A stretch of DNA of 64,000 bases. Origin: Blastocystis hominis (Eukaryota; Sar; Bigyra; Opalinata; Blastocystidae). The stretch spans positions 503,501 to 567,500 of the forward strand of contig NW_013171868.1 in the NCBI RefSeq assembly GCF_000151665.1. The letters are read 5' to 3'. This document shows positions 29,401 to 37,198 of this stretch, one piece after another (within the stretch, counting starts at the first letter, position 1; each line of letters starts with the position of its first letter). The notes beneath the pieces are model-generated. The model ran no database searches, was not told the DNA's origin, and was given only the letters and a program-made list of their open reading frames with translations. The position numbers were made by a program, and so were the translations under genes.

Positions 29401-31241
29401 AATATGGAGAAGCGATCGGGTGATGGAGAAGGGAATCGGATGGATGTGCGATCCCAACTATTTCTCATTCTGCGAAGAACGAAGAAACGCCCGCCTCGTA
29501 GAGTAACGCCTCGGATTCCGTGGTGAAACTCCCGTCTTCGCCCAAAGAGAATAAAAGCTGGCCGTCGGGCCACAGATTGCCCTCTTTCCAGCCCAAAATC
29601 CGAATCATATGTTTCTGTCCCACCAGCATTCTGCCCTATTTCTGGAATTCCAAAAATAGGGGGTACATTGGAAGTGGGCACAACACACAAAGGAATTCGT
29701 TTATTCAATGGCGCCATGATGAGTGAACTCGTTTCATTTTTCCTTAGAATGACATTCTATTTCCATCCATACTCAATATTCATATTCACATTCAAAGCGG
29801 CTGCATCATGATCATGATCATGATCATGTCCATGTCCTTGATCATTATGACTCCGTGTAGTGCCATTGGTATCAAGATTGCTAACAAGATTGTTATGCGT
29901 AAACGACACCGAACAAACAAATTCACGAGGGCCCTCGCGGACCACTTTCACTACACGCCCGCTCACCGACCGATGAAACGCCCCATTTCCCGCCTTCACC
30001 TCCAAAAATCCCCCCGAATTCTGGAGCTCGTCCGAATCGCGGGGAATCCAGTCCTGCACCGTATCCACCCACTCCGCGAACGGCAGAATTGAAACGGCCA
30101 CGCGGTCGCCGTGGATTCCCGGCCGAATCCGGCCCATCCCCGCGATCTACGGCGAAGGAACACTATTCCACTACGGCAACGGGGTACATTTCGCTCCTCG
30201 TTAGGCCTAACAAGGTGTCCAGCTTCACGAAATCCGCGCTGGGCAAAGTCGACAGGATTTCCGCGGCAAAATATTTGTTCAGAATTCGACGAATTTCCGC
30301 GGTTTTCACCGTCACCGTCGCGTGCTGACGGTCCTCCTCCACCTGCGTTCCACGGTTTCCACGATTCGTACGCTTAAAACGCCCTCCACGACGCGGGTTT
30401 CGTCGATTTCGAGGGGGATAACCGCGGTTTTTGGCGCGGTTTTGGCGGCGAAGCAGCGCGCCACGGAGGTCTGAAACGCTTCGGAGGGGCTGAGGGAGGA
30501 GAGCTGAAAAGAGTGAGAGAGAAAGAAAGGAGGGAACGAGCGTGATGGAATTCGATGGAACGTCCGGAAGCAGCTCATCGGACAAGATGCTGATGCAGGC
30601 GTTTCGGTCGAGAAGGGTTTTTTCGCATGCTTTTGTGACGTGCTCCATGTACCAATTGGCGGAGTGCGCGAAACGACGCTGAGAAAAGGAGGCTGATGAT
30701 TCGCTGCCTTCCACATAGGAATAACTAGAATGTTAGAATCATTAGAAGAGGGAAAGGAGAAATACGTTTGGTTGAAGTGGATATCGTTGAACAGTGAACA
30801 ATTGTATACACCGGAGAGAAAGGTAGAACGGATCTTTCGGTTCGCCTATCTTCACATTCAAATAGCAATAAAAACGTTAAATCGCTTCTCTTTCACAAAC
30901 TCGGATAATGAGGACTCAAACACCACAATATTTGCAAAAAGATCGGGAAAATTCTCCACTATGTCCATCTGTCATGAAGGATGTTCCAAAGATGCATTTG
31001 ACACAGGATATGTAATACAGGAGAATCGATGGCGACAGAACATAAATCATGCCGTTCTCAGGGATAGACAAGTCTACAAATCATAGGAGACAAGCAAATT
31101 TACGAAAAGGCGCTATATCCTTGCATTCCGTGCATTCATCAATTCCACAGCTGATATCACTGCGTGTCTACTCATAAAAAGGCACTTTCCTAATAATCAC
31201 ATAATGAGACAACACTTTGATGTTGCCTCCTGTCCTCCCAT
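26462..31241 (-). CDS. DIS3: RRP44/DIS3, catalytic subunit of the RNA exosome
   Basis: 3'-5' exoribonuclease of the nuclear/cytosolic exosome. About 18 introns join one frame. The N-terminus has the Rrp44-specific C-G-I-D-E-C-T-E-C motif. It is followed by a PIN domain (Y-V-L-S-P-S-I-L-L-Y-Y...V-V-F-E-S-S-L), then cold-shock domains (G-R-I-R-P-G-I-H-G-D-R-V-A-V; W-P-D-G-Q; L-G-E-D-G) and the RNB domain with S-I-D-P-I-G-C-V-D-I-D-D-A, R-I-D-M-L-P and F-T-S-P-I-R-R-Y-A-D. The RNB aspartates are intact, so exonuclease activity is expected. The PIN catalytic D-T-N is replaced by S-P-S, so endonuclease activity is probably lost. An acidic, repeat-rich insertion (D-E-T-P-I-H units, about 27490-27800) splits the RNB/S1 region. 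TGA at 26462. The ATG at 31241 is the best candidate start. Confidence 0.85.
26781..26811 (-). other. 31-nt palindromic intron in DIS3
   Basis: Begins GTAGGCCCGA, then TTTTTGGAATTCCAGAAATA and a final G. Its last 20 or more bases are identical to those of the intron at 29636-29666. Confidence 0.75.
27485..27800 (-). repeat. Coding repeat, D-E-T-P-I-H units in DIS3
   Basis: About ten short units encoding D-E-T-P-I-H-N/K, interleaved with two copies of an acidic block E-I-D-D-D-F-F-N-E-M-L-E-D-S. Reading frame is kept throughout, so this is a disordered expansion rather than a break. Confidence 0.8.
29636..29666 (-). other. 31-nt palindromic intron in DIS3
   Basis: Begins GTACCCCCTA, then TTTTTGGAATTCCAGAAATA and a final G. 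The inner part is an almost perfect inverted repeat centred on GGAATTCC. Confidence 0.75.
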
Positions 31242-31315
31242 TGTACGGCAAAAAACAACTGGTTTGAGAGTAGTCCGTTATTCCTCCCATATACTTCCAA
31301 TACTTTTTTTGTACT

Positions 31316-31319
31316 ACTC

Positions 31320-31357
<38 letters not shown>

Positions 31358-31358
31358 T
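31316..31358. repeat. (TTA)n microsatellite
   Basis: About 12 TTA/ATT triplets in the gap between the divergent DIS3 and PHP genes, 15 nt before the PHP start codon. Confidence 0.9.
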
Positions 31359-31372
31359 TTTTCAAAACAACG

Positions 31373-32308
31373 ATGACACCTCTTATCGACATGCATATGC
31401 ATACGAATTTCTCAGATGGGGTCAAAACACCTGCTGAGCTTATCGAATATGCCAAACAACGACATGTCGACATAATGTGTATAAATGATCACGACACGGT
31501 AAAAGGAGTCCTAAATGTGAAGACAATGAAGGTGGAAGGAATAACTGTGATGTATGGAATTGAACTTTCGACCACATGGAACAATAAGTCTCTCCATGTT
31601 GCTGGCTACTTCCCAAAAGACGCAGATTTCGAGTCTCTGCAAAAGTTTCTGGAAAAGGAAGTTGCAACAAAACGGTACGAATTTTCATTCAATTCGATCT
31701 AGAATTGAGCGTGGAAAAGAGATGGTTCGAAGAATGATTGAGGGAGGAGTTGACATTACCTGGGAAGAGGTCGAGAAGCACTGCGGCTACAGTCTCCCTT
31801 CGCGCCCTCGCATTGCAGAGGTTCTCGTGCAGAAAAAGATCGTTGCTTCTGTCGCAGATGCATTTCAAACGATTGTTAGTGGAAAGAGTCCCTAGTATTT
31901 TGTACTTTTTTCTGTTTTCTCACTTAGTTTCGTCCCTGCGAACTTCATGACAACCAAACAAGCAGTCGACCTCATTCATCAATATCATGGTTTCGCCTCG
32001 CTAGCTCATCCTTGGTAGGATCGTCCTTTTGATCTCTCATGAGTAGGCGTAGCCATCTAGACCTCTCGATCCTCAACGAAATCGCAAATCTGGGAATGGA
32101 TGGCTTGGAATGTTTCCCGCCAAGTCACGAAAAAGTATTCAACACACAGTTCTATTTCCAATTCGCGCAGCAACACCATCTGATCCCTACCAGTGGTTCG
32201 GACTATCACGGAAATAAGAATCCGGAAGTAGAGCCTGGAAACAATCCTTTCCCCGATGAATGCAGACTAGCTGTTATTGAGTGTTTTAAAAAACAAGGTA
32301 TTTTATAA
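31373..32308 (+). CDS. PHP-domain metal-dependent phosphoesterase
   Basis: ATG at 31373. The N-terminus M-T-P-L-I-D-M-H-M-H-T-N-F-S-D-G is the classic PHP motif I. N-D-H-D-T (motif II), an E in G-I-E-L-S, L-H-V-A-G-Y, S-L-A-H-P and G-S-D-Y-H-G supply the remaining metal ligands. The overall plan matches the TrpH/YciV branch (RNase AM-like, 5'-3' exonuclease or nucleotide phosphatase acting on short RNAs or 3',5'-bisphosphonucleotides). Introns of 28, 33 and 32 nt (about 31674-31701, 31894-31926, 32018-32049) restore the frame. The stop is TAA at 32306-32308. No TGTTTGTT follows, though a T-rich stretch near 32338 may serve. Cytosolic location is inferred. Confidence 0.85.
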
Positions 32309-32349
32309 AGAAGGGTTATTCTTCTGTGCTGGGTTCCTTTTGTTTTTTA

Positions 32350-32995
32350 TCAAACTTGTGTGCGTCTGAACATTACCACCTTACTTAAACATCTCTTACA
32401 CTTCTCTGCCTTCTCTAACTGCTTTCGGACGTAGTCTACAGCTCCGTCGTACTCGTCTGTGTCCATGATGAGCGTCACCGGACCGTCATTCTGCAACTCC
32501 ACATTCATATACGCCTGGAACTCCCCTGTCTGTACCTTGTCCTCCTGGTATGTCTTCTTTACGTGGTCTACAAATCTGTTAAAGAAGACACGCGCATCAT
32601 CGGCTCCCACTACATATCACCTAACTACATAGAGGAATCACTCGATCGATGATAGTCAGGTCTCGGCTTTTCTACAAATAAGAAAAGGAAAGCCAAAAGT
32701 ACGCTTTACGGAGCCAAACAAGGTAAACTGAGACACTAACAGAACTTCATAGCCCATATCTTTCACGCTCTTCGACCAGGGCTTTCCCTTGTCATCATCC
32801 CACAAGCGAACATCCTAAAACTCAGAAATCGAATTTGTACACGACCAGAATCTTTTTGGCAAGAACTTCAGAACAAGCCTGGTCGTCATTGTCGCGAATG
32901 CCCACCAAGCACATAATACCTTTTCCGATTTTGGAAATTGTCTTTCCATCGACAGTCACAGATGCTGACAGTACTCTCTGCAGAACAACACGCAT
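32350..32995 (-). CDS. DTD1: D-aminoacyl-tRNA deacylase (DTD)
   Basis: Removes D-amino acids from mischarged tRNAs in the cytosol. Starts M-R-V-V-L-Q-R-V-L-S-A-S-V-T-V-D-G, the invariant DTD N-terminus. The conserved S-Q-F-T-L motif and the cross-subunit N-D-G-P-V-T motif (here E-L-Q-N-D-G-P-V-T-L) are both present; together they form the Gly-cis-Pro chiral proofreading site. The insert D-D-K-G-K-P-W-S-K-S-V-K-D matches eukaryotic DTD1. Introns of about 31, 38-43 and 32 nt; the middle acceptor is uncertain. TGA at 32350-32352, tail-to-tail with the PHP gene (41 nt apart). Confidence 0.88.
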
Positions 32996-33056
32996 CGAAG
33001 CCAAGAAAAATGGAACCAAAATCACTCCCAATCCCATCCTCCCCAATCTGTCTGCA

Positions 33057-33064
33057 AACAAACA
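33057..33064 (-). terminator. GU-rich polyadenylation element TGTTTGTT
   Basis: Cleavage 4 nt upstream leaves A-A-G-T, so the T becomes the first base of TAA for the adjacent minus-strand gene. Confidence 0.8.
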
Positions 33065-33068
33065 AACC

Positions 33069-33521
33069 ACTTATTCTTTTCAGCTTTAAAGCTACAGTCC
33101 CCTCCGTAGCCGTCATAGAAGCGCTGCTTTGTGCTTCTTATCGAAAACCGATGTCCGCCGCTGTTCTGGCATTCATCCCCGTAGAATCGCATCGAGCACC
33201 CGTCCTCCAAGCTGCAGCTCTGAATAAACCCCGGCTTTTCTTCCTGCTCTTCCAGCAGCAGCTTGTTTTCCCTCTCATACTCCTTGTAAATGCGGTTGAA
33301 CTCGCGGCGGCATCCTAGCCAAGCCAAGCCGACCGAGCTAGTGGCCCAGAAAGGAGTTCTATTGTTGATAATAAGCCAAGAATTTACAGTAAAGTCATTA
33401 ACTGAAAGGTGTGGCGCATGGAATCTCCCTAGACATCAAACGAACGGTACAATAGGCGAACAGAAATGGACTTAAAAAACGGAAACATACGATTCAGTAT
33501 CCAGGATCCATCGTCGAACAT
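33069..33521 (-). CDS. Small uncharacterised, possibly membrane-bound protein; stop made by polyadenylation
   Basis: About 130 residues from a likely ATG at 33521 (M-F-D-D-G-S-W-I-L-N-R). Introns of 33 and 29 nt flank a 14-nt microexon (33388-33401). The result is a hydrophobic segment (L-L-T-P-F-W-A-T-S-S-V-G-L-A-W-L-G-C) followed by a charged helix (R-R-E-F-N-R-I-Y-K-E-Y-E-R-E-N-K-L) and a Cys/Gly-containing tail (Y-G-D-E-C-Q-N-S-G-G-H). The frame ends A-E-K-N-K and a T exactly 4 nt before the element; read on, it would pass through the element. Additional 5' exons are possible. No family recognised. Confidence 0.5.
33388..33401 (-). other. 14-nt microexon
   Basis: Bounded by a 33-nt and a 29-nt GT-AG intron. 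It encodes the codons joining F-D to L-M-T-L-L and restores the frame of the gene ending at 33069. Confidence 0.5.
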
Positions 33522-34008
33522 ACTAATTAGAGAAGAAGATAGAAATCCAAATTCTGAGCACAGCGCACATGCTCCCAAAACAAAGCAAACGCTAATGATT
33601 AGAACACGAAATGGACCCGTACACCATAGAAGTGTCAATAGCACCGTGTTTCGCGATCACTTCGAAAAATTTTGCATTGCTGATATGTCTAAAGTTATGT
33701 CGCTGCTTTTCGTAGGGTTTACGGATCAACGTATCAAAAACAACATCGTTCACTATACAGTTACGACAAATCGCTTTCTACTCACTCAGTACTCCCACTG
33801 GCTTCTTTTCCTTTTCATGGTTCCCAATAGGAGTTGTTACGATCAAGCGGCATGAAATGGCAACGAATTTATTTAATTGAGCAGGTCGAAATTGTCGTAG
33901 AGATATCGAATTGATTCTCGCAAACATATTCTAACTGCAGACAAAAAGTCGTGTTGTGTTAGATCTGTTTTTTACTTATTTCTTTCTTTCATTTATTTAT
34001 ATATTATT
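33522..34008. other. Divergent intergenic region
   Basis: Upstream of both the minus-strand gene at 33069 and the plus-strand gene at 34009. A plus-strand frame at 33466-33855 overlaps it but is antisense to a spliced gene and lacks signals. Confidence 0.35.
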
Positions 34009-34715
34009 ATGTATCAACCTAATTTGTACGTTCATTACTTCCTTTTACCCGATTTAGCATTGAAGCAAACTTACAACGAGATCAATCTGTGATCGTCACA
34101 GTTCGTCACCACTACTTTTCTGTTTCCGAACTCAAGACATACAGATCGATTGTTATTCGCACAGATCGGATTGTGCATCTTTTGTTGCTGGGATGGATTC
34201 GATTGTTCTATTACCGATAGATTTCAGCTGCATTCATTATGTGGAGTGTTACTGTTTTTGGAAATCCATATGTCACCTATTCATTGTTTCTGTTGGGGGG
34301 ATCCGTGATCACTTTTTTCTGTCCCTTTGTGAAGAGCGTTTATGGATATATTATCGTAGCTGTAGATAGAATATATCGATTCTTTGTAGTATTGTGTTGG
34401 ACTATGCTTTTCGACCATTGGTGTTGCTTACATTCAGTTCCATATTCTATTCAAATTCGCTAAAAAGACTCTGTTTCAACTATTCGTTATTCAGCAATGC
34501 ATCCTGTATTGCTTTTTCCTAGTATCTACATCTCATTCTTCTCAGACTAGTTCATTTCCATGTATTTTGTCATAAAGCTTCATAACTTTTATCGCATCGT
34601 TCCAAAATACAGTAAGCGCTCGTTCTTTCATCATTCTCATAGTATTTCCCTTGTTGTAATAATCCTCTCTGCAGTTTTACTGTTTGTTTCATATACGTGT
34701 GATATTCTACAATGA
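34009..34715 (+). CDS. Uncharacterised multi-span membrane protein
   Basis: ATG at 34009 (M-Y-Q-P-N-F-I-E-A-N-L-Q-R-D-Q-S). Introns of 32, 48, 34 and 29 nt join roughly 190 residues: a soluble N-terminal part (I-V-T-V-R-H-H-Y-F-S-V-S-E-L), then four or five helices (for example Y-S-L-F-L-L-G-G-S-V-I-T-F-F and I-S-L-V-V-I-I-L-S-A-V-L-L-F). TGA at 34713-34715. A TGTTTGTT at 34681 lies inside the frame and would not create a stop there, so I treat it as chance or as an alternative end. Family not recognised. Confidence 0.5.
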
Positions 34716-35036
34716 TTTTGCCTTTTATTCCAGCTTAGTAGCTCAATTCAAAAGAGATTTCTAATAAGGTCAAAAATCGGGAATCAAGTCGAATCGAAGG
34801 GGCGAAGGGCCCTATCAAAAATAATGATAATAACAAGGGAAATTAGGAATATAGGGACCATCATGACAAGAACCATAATAGGATCAAAATAGAGCCCTAG
34901 ATTTCGGTGGTTGGTAGTATTGAATCAAATTCACCCTTGTTACAAGACTAATTTGATGTACGTAGTTGGTGCCACCTTGTGCTTATTGCTTGTGCCCCTT
35001 TGAAGTTCGAATAGTCGCTAATTCGTTGTGTAGACC
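34716..35036. other. Promoter/5' UTR region of the eS7 gene
   Basis: About 320 nt without a supported gene. A 5' UTR intron ending in TGTGTAG at 35033 is possible. Confidence 0.35.
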
Positions 35037-35600
35037 ATGGAGATGATTGTGAAGCCCGAAGGAACCAAGGCCGACGATTTCGAGATCGCCGTTGCCAACG
35101 AGATTGCTGAGATTGCCAAGAAGACCAAGGATCTTGCCCAGCCCCTGAAGTCTTTCAAGATGGCTGCTGCGAAGGAGGTGTCCGTCGCTGGAGACAAGAA
35201 GGCCATCGTGGTGTTCGTGCCCTACAAGCTGTTCAAGAACTTCCGTCTGATTCAGTCTCGCCTGACCGCTGAGCTGGAGAAGAAGTTCGAGGGACGCCCT
35301 GTGGTGTTCGTGGCTCAGAGAACCGTTCTGACCAAGGACTACAAGCGCTCTCACAAGTTCGGAGGTGTCCGCCCTCACAACCACACCGTGTCGGCTGTGC
35401 AGGACGCCATCATCGATGATCTGGTGTATCCTTGCGAATGCGTCGGAAAGCACACCAGCATCAACGGACGCTCTGGAAAGGTGATTAGAGTGTTCTTGGG
35501 ACCCCAGGGACAGCAGGAGGTGGAGAACAAGCTCGATGCTCTGTCCACCATCTACAAGAAGCTGACCAACAAGAACATTACCTTTGAGTTCAAGAACTAA
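35037..35600 (+). CDS. RPS7: 40S ribosomal protein S7 (eS7)
   Basis: Intronless 187 residues, full family length. Conserved landmarks include V-V-F-V-P-Y-K-L-F-K-N-F-R, L-T-A-E-L-E-K-K-F, the R-T-V-L-T-K-D-Y-K-R motif and the C-terminal Y-K-K-L-T-N-K-N-I-T-F-E-F. The protein is a structural part of the small subunit body near the platform. Codon use is strongly biased (AAG for Lys, GTG/CTG), consistent with high expression. TAA at 35598-35600; a variant element TGTTTGAG follows at 35638. Confidence 0.97.
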   Translation: MEMIVKPEGTKADDFEIAVANEIAEIAKKTKDLAQPLKSFKMAAAKEVSVAGDKKAIVVFVPYKLFKNFRLIQSRLTAELEKKFEGRPVVFVAQRTVLTKDYKRSHKFGGVRPHNHTVSAVQDAIIDDLVYPCECVGKHTSINGRSGKVIRVFLGPQGQQEVENKLDALSTIYKKLTNKNITFEFKN

Positions 35601-35637
35601 GAAAGTCGATACTTGAGGGTGGGTTATACTGAATCTG

Positions 35638-35645
35638 TGTTTGAG
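35638..35645 (+). terminator. Variant polyadenylation element TGTTTGAG
   Basis: Likely 3'-end signal of the eS7 gene; predicts a 3' UTR of about 33 nt. Confidence 0.5.
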
Positions 35646-35679
35646 CGAAACATGAACAACTTTTTCTTTCGGAAATAGA

Positions 35680-36729
35680 ATGAACTCTGGAAAGTTAATT
35701 CAGAGTAAGGTGCAGGAGACATCTGCCGAGCTGAAGTCTCTGTTTAATGGAGAAACGGAATCTGCAGCCGATCGAATTCGGCGTCTTCAGATTATGAGTG
35801 ATATAAATTATGGAATCGATAAGAATGTAAGGAGAGTGTAGACTCGTGCTAAGAGCGTAGTTCACTGAAAAAGAGACTGCGGAAGAACCGCTGGGAGATT
35901 TATATGATTATGACTCCTATTTGGAAGAGAAAGAAAAGAAAGAAGAGCAGGAAGAGAAAAAGACAAAAGTGAAGAAACAAGTATGGATTGTTGCCTTGTA
36001 ATGAGTTGTAGAGTAAATATATTGCAATTTTAAAGCAGCGCGCTGAAGAGCGAAAACGAGAAATGGATATCATCTACGAAAAGTACCGATTTTACTTTGT
36101 TTTTTGTTTAATTTATAGAAATCGAATCAAAGAAAGAGAGAAGGAGGATGCACTCTACGCAGGGAAAGAAAAGTTCATCACGTCCGCTTACAAGAGAAAG
36201 CTGGAAGCGGATCGCAAATGGATGGAGGAAGTGAGAAAGAAAGAATTGGCGAAGGGAAACAAGGGTCGCTTCCTCGCCAACATGATGAACTCACGCGCTG
36301 ACGAAACAGAGGAAACGGTGGAAACGGTGGAAACGATGGGAACTGGAGAAGCGAAAGGAAAAGTGGAAAGCAAAAACGAAGATAAGGCGAAGGCAGCATT
36401 AGGGAATGCGAAAAAGGAGGAGGAGGTGGATAACGATGACGAGTTCGATGGATTCATTTTGGCTCCGCCAGAGGAACAAATTAAGGGAAATGTGAGCGAG
36501 GGAGATAGTGATGCGGGCATCATCCGGGCTCCTGACCGAGAGAAACGAGAGCGGTGTGGAAGTGAAAGTAAAAGTCATCAAAGAGAAAGGGAACACAGCA
36601 GAAGTCGCAGTCGCAGTCGAAGTCGAAGTCGAAGTCGCAGCGACAGCAGAAGTCGAAGTCGAAGTCGAAGTCGCAGCGACAGCAGAAGTCGAAGACATCG
36701 ACACCATAAGCATCGCAGACATCATCACT
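35680..36729 (+). CDS. NSRP1: NSRP1/CCDC55-like nuclear speckle splicing regulator with RS tail
   Basis: Introns of 34, 31 and 36 nt (about 35828-35861, 35981-36011, 36083-36118) join one frame. The N-terminal DUF2040 core has Y-D-Y-D-S-Y, S-K-Y-I-A-I-L-K-Q-R-A-E-E-R-K-R-E, and F-I-T-S-A-Y-K-R-K-L-E, the family signature. An acidic middle and a C-terminal RS/His-rich tail (R-S-R-S-R-S dipeptides, about 36590-36690, then H-H-K-H-R-R-H-H-H) follow. The protein is expected to work in pre-mRNA splice-site choice. The frame runs to C-A-C-T, where polyadenylation 4 nt before TGTTTTTT makes TAA; read on, it would overlap the next gene antisense. Confidence 0.78.
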
Positions 36730-36733
36730 GGAG

Positions 36734-36741
36734 TGTTTTTT
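36734..36741 (+). terminator. Variant polyadenylation element TGTTTTTT
   Basis: One mismatch to the consensus. The 4-nt spacing gives a T plus AA stop for the NSRP1-like gene. Confidence 0.55.
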
Positions 36742-36743
36742 TA

Positions 36744-36751
36744 AACAAACA
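36744..36751 (-). terminator. GU-rich polyadenylation element TGTTTGTT
   Basis: 3'-end signal of the TFIIA gamma gene. It lies only a few bases from the element of the convergent NSRP1-like gene. Confidence 0.85.
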
Positions 36752-36755
36752 AACG

Positions 36756-37180
36756 ACAACTTGGGTGCAAGGGTCGAAAAGAATTTTGCTGTCTGCTCCG
36801 TGTAACTCTCACTGCCTTCAACATCCATACACCAATTTAGTAAAGAAAAAGACCAAGTATCGTACAAGCGCTTGTAAAACTGAATATCTCCCTTCAAATT
36901 ACTATCTCCAATTGATTTCTCACTCGTAACTGTGCCCTAGGTAATTCATTTCGCCTCCTACTCAGTTCTTGTGACATCGACTACAATAAAGGATATAAAA
37001 CGAATACCCCACATTATCAAACTTCAACATAACCAATTCCTTCTGCTCCTCCGTGATCTTCCCTTCCTGCACCATCTTCGTCAACGCGCTATTCAGCGAG
37101 CTCCCCAACTCCGAAAATCGGTACACCTTCCTAATCCTCACATCCTCTGTCCCCACGCCCCACGGTACCACCGCCGACAT
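36756..37180 (-). CDS. GTF2A2: TFIIA gamma (small) subunit
   Basis: General transcription factor IIA small subunit, which stabilises TBP on DNA. The N-terminal helical bundle reads Y-R-F-S-E-L-G-S-S-L-N-S-A-L, then M-V-Q-E-G-K-I-T-E-E-Q-K-E-L-V-M-L-K-F-D. The C-terminal beta-barrel strand has K-G-D-I-Q-F-Y-K-R-L-Y-D-T-W-S-F-S-L, the equivalent of the family's Y-R-F-C-D-N-V-W-T-F. The splices around 36960-36900 and 36850 are not fixed. The frame ends L-A-P-K-L plus a single T, with TGTTTGTT exactly 4 nt further, so the UAA is made by polyadenylation. The start (37180) lies 19 nt from the end of the upstream dipeptidase gene. Confidence 0.78.
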
Positions 37181-37186
37181 TATTCC

Positions 37187-37194
37187 AACAAACA
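37187..37194 (-). terminator. GU-rich polyadenylation element TGTTTGTT
   Basis: Cleavage 4 nt upstream falls inside the genomic TGA of the dipeptidase gene (after its T), giving TAA in the mRNA. Confidence 0.85.
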
Positions 37195-37198
37195 ATTC

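Noticed and set aside
29912-29919. AACAAACA (minus-strand TGTTTGTT)
   Set aside because: Falls inside DIS3 coding sequence (R-E-F-V-C-S-V) in a cold-shock domain; no stop is created and the gene clearly continues.
33466-33855. 129-codon plus-strand frame
   Set aside because: Antisense to the spliced gene ending at 33069; no family match and no polyadenylation element. Not fully excluded.
34681-34688. TGTTTGTT on the plus strand
   Set aside because: Inside the frame of the 34009 membrane protein; cleavage 4 nt upstream would give no stop codon. Probably chance, unless the last exon is wrong.
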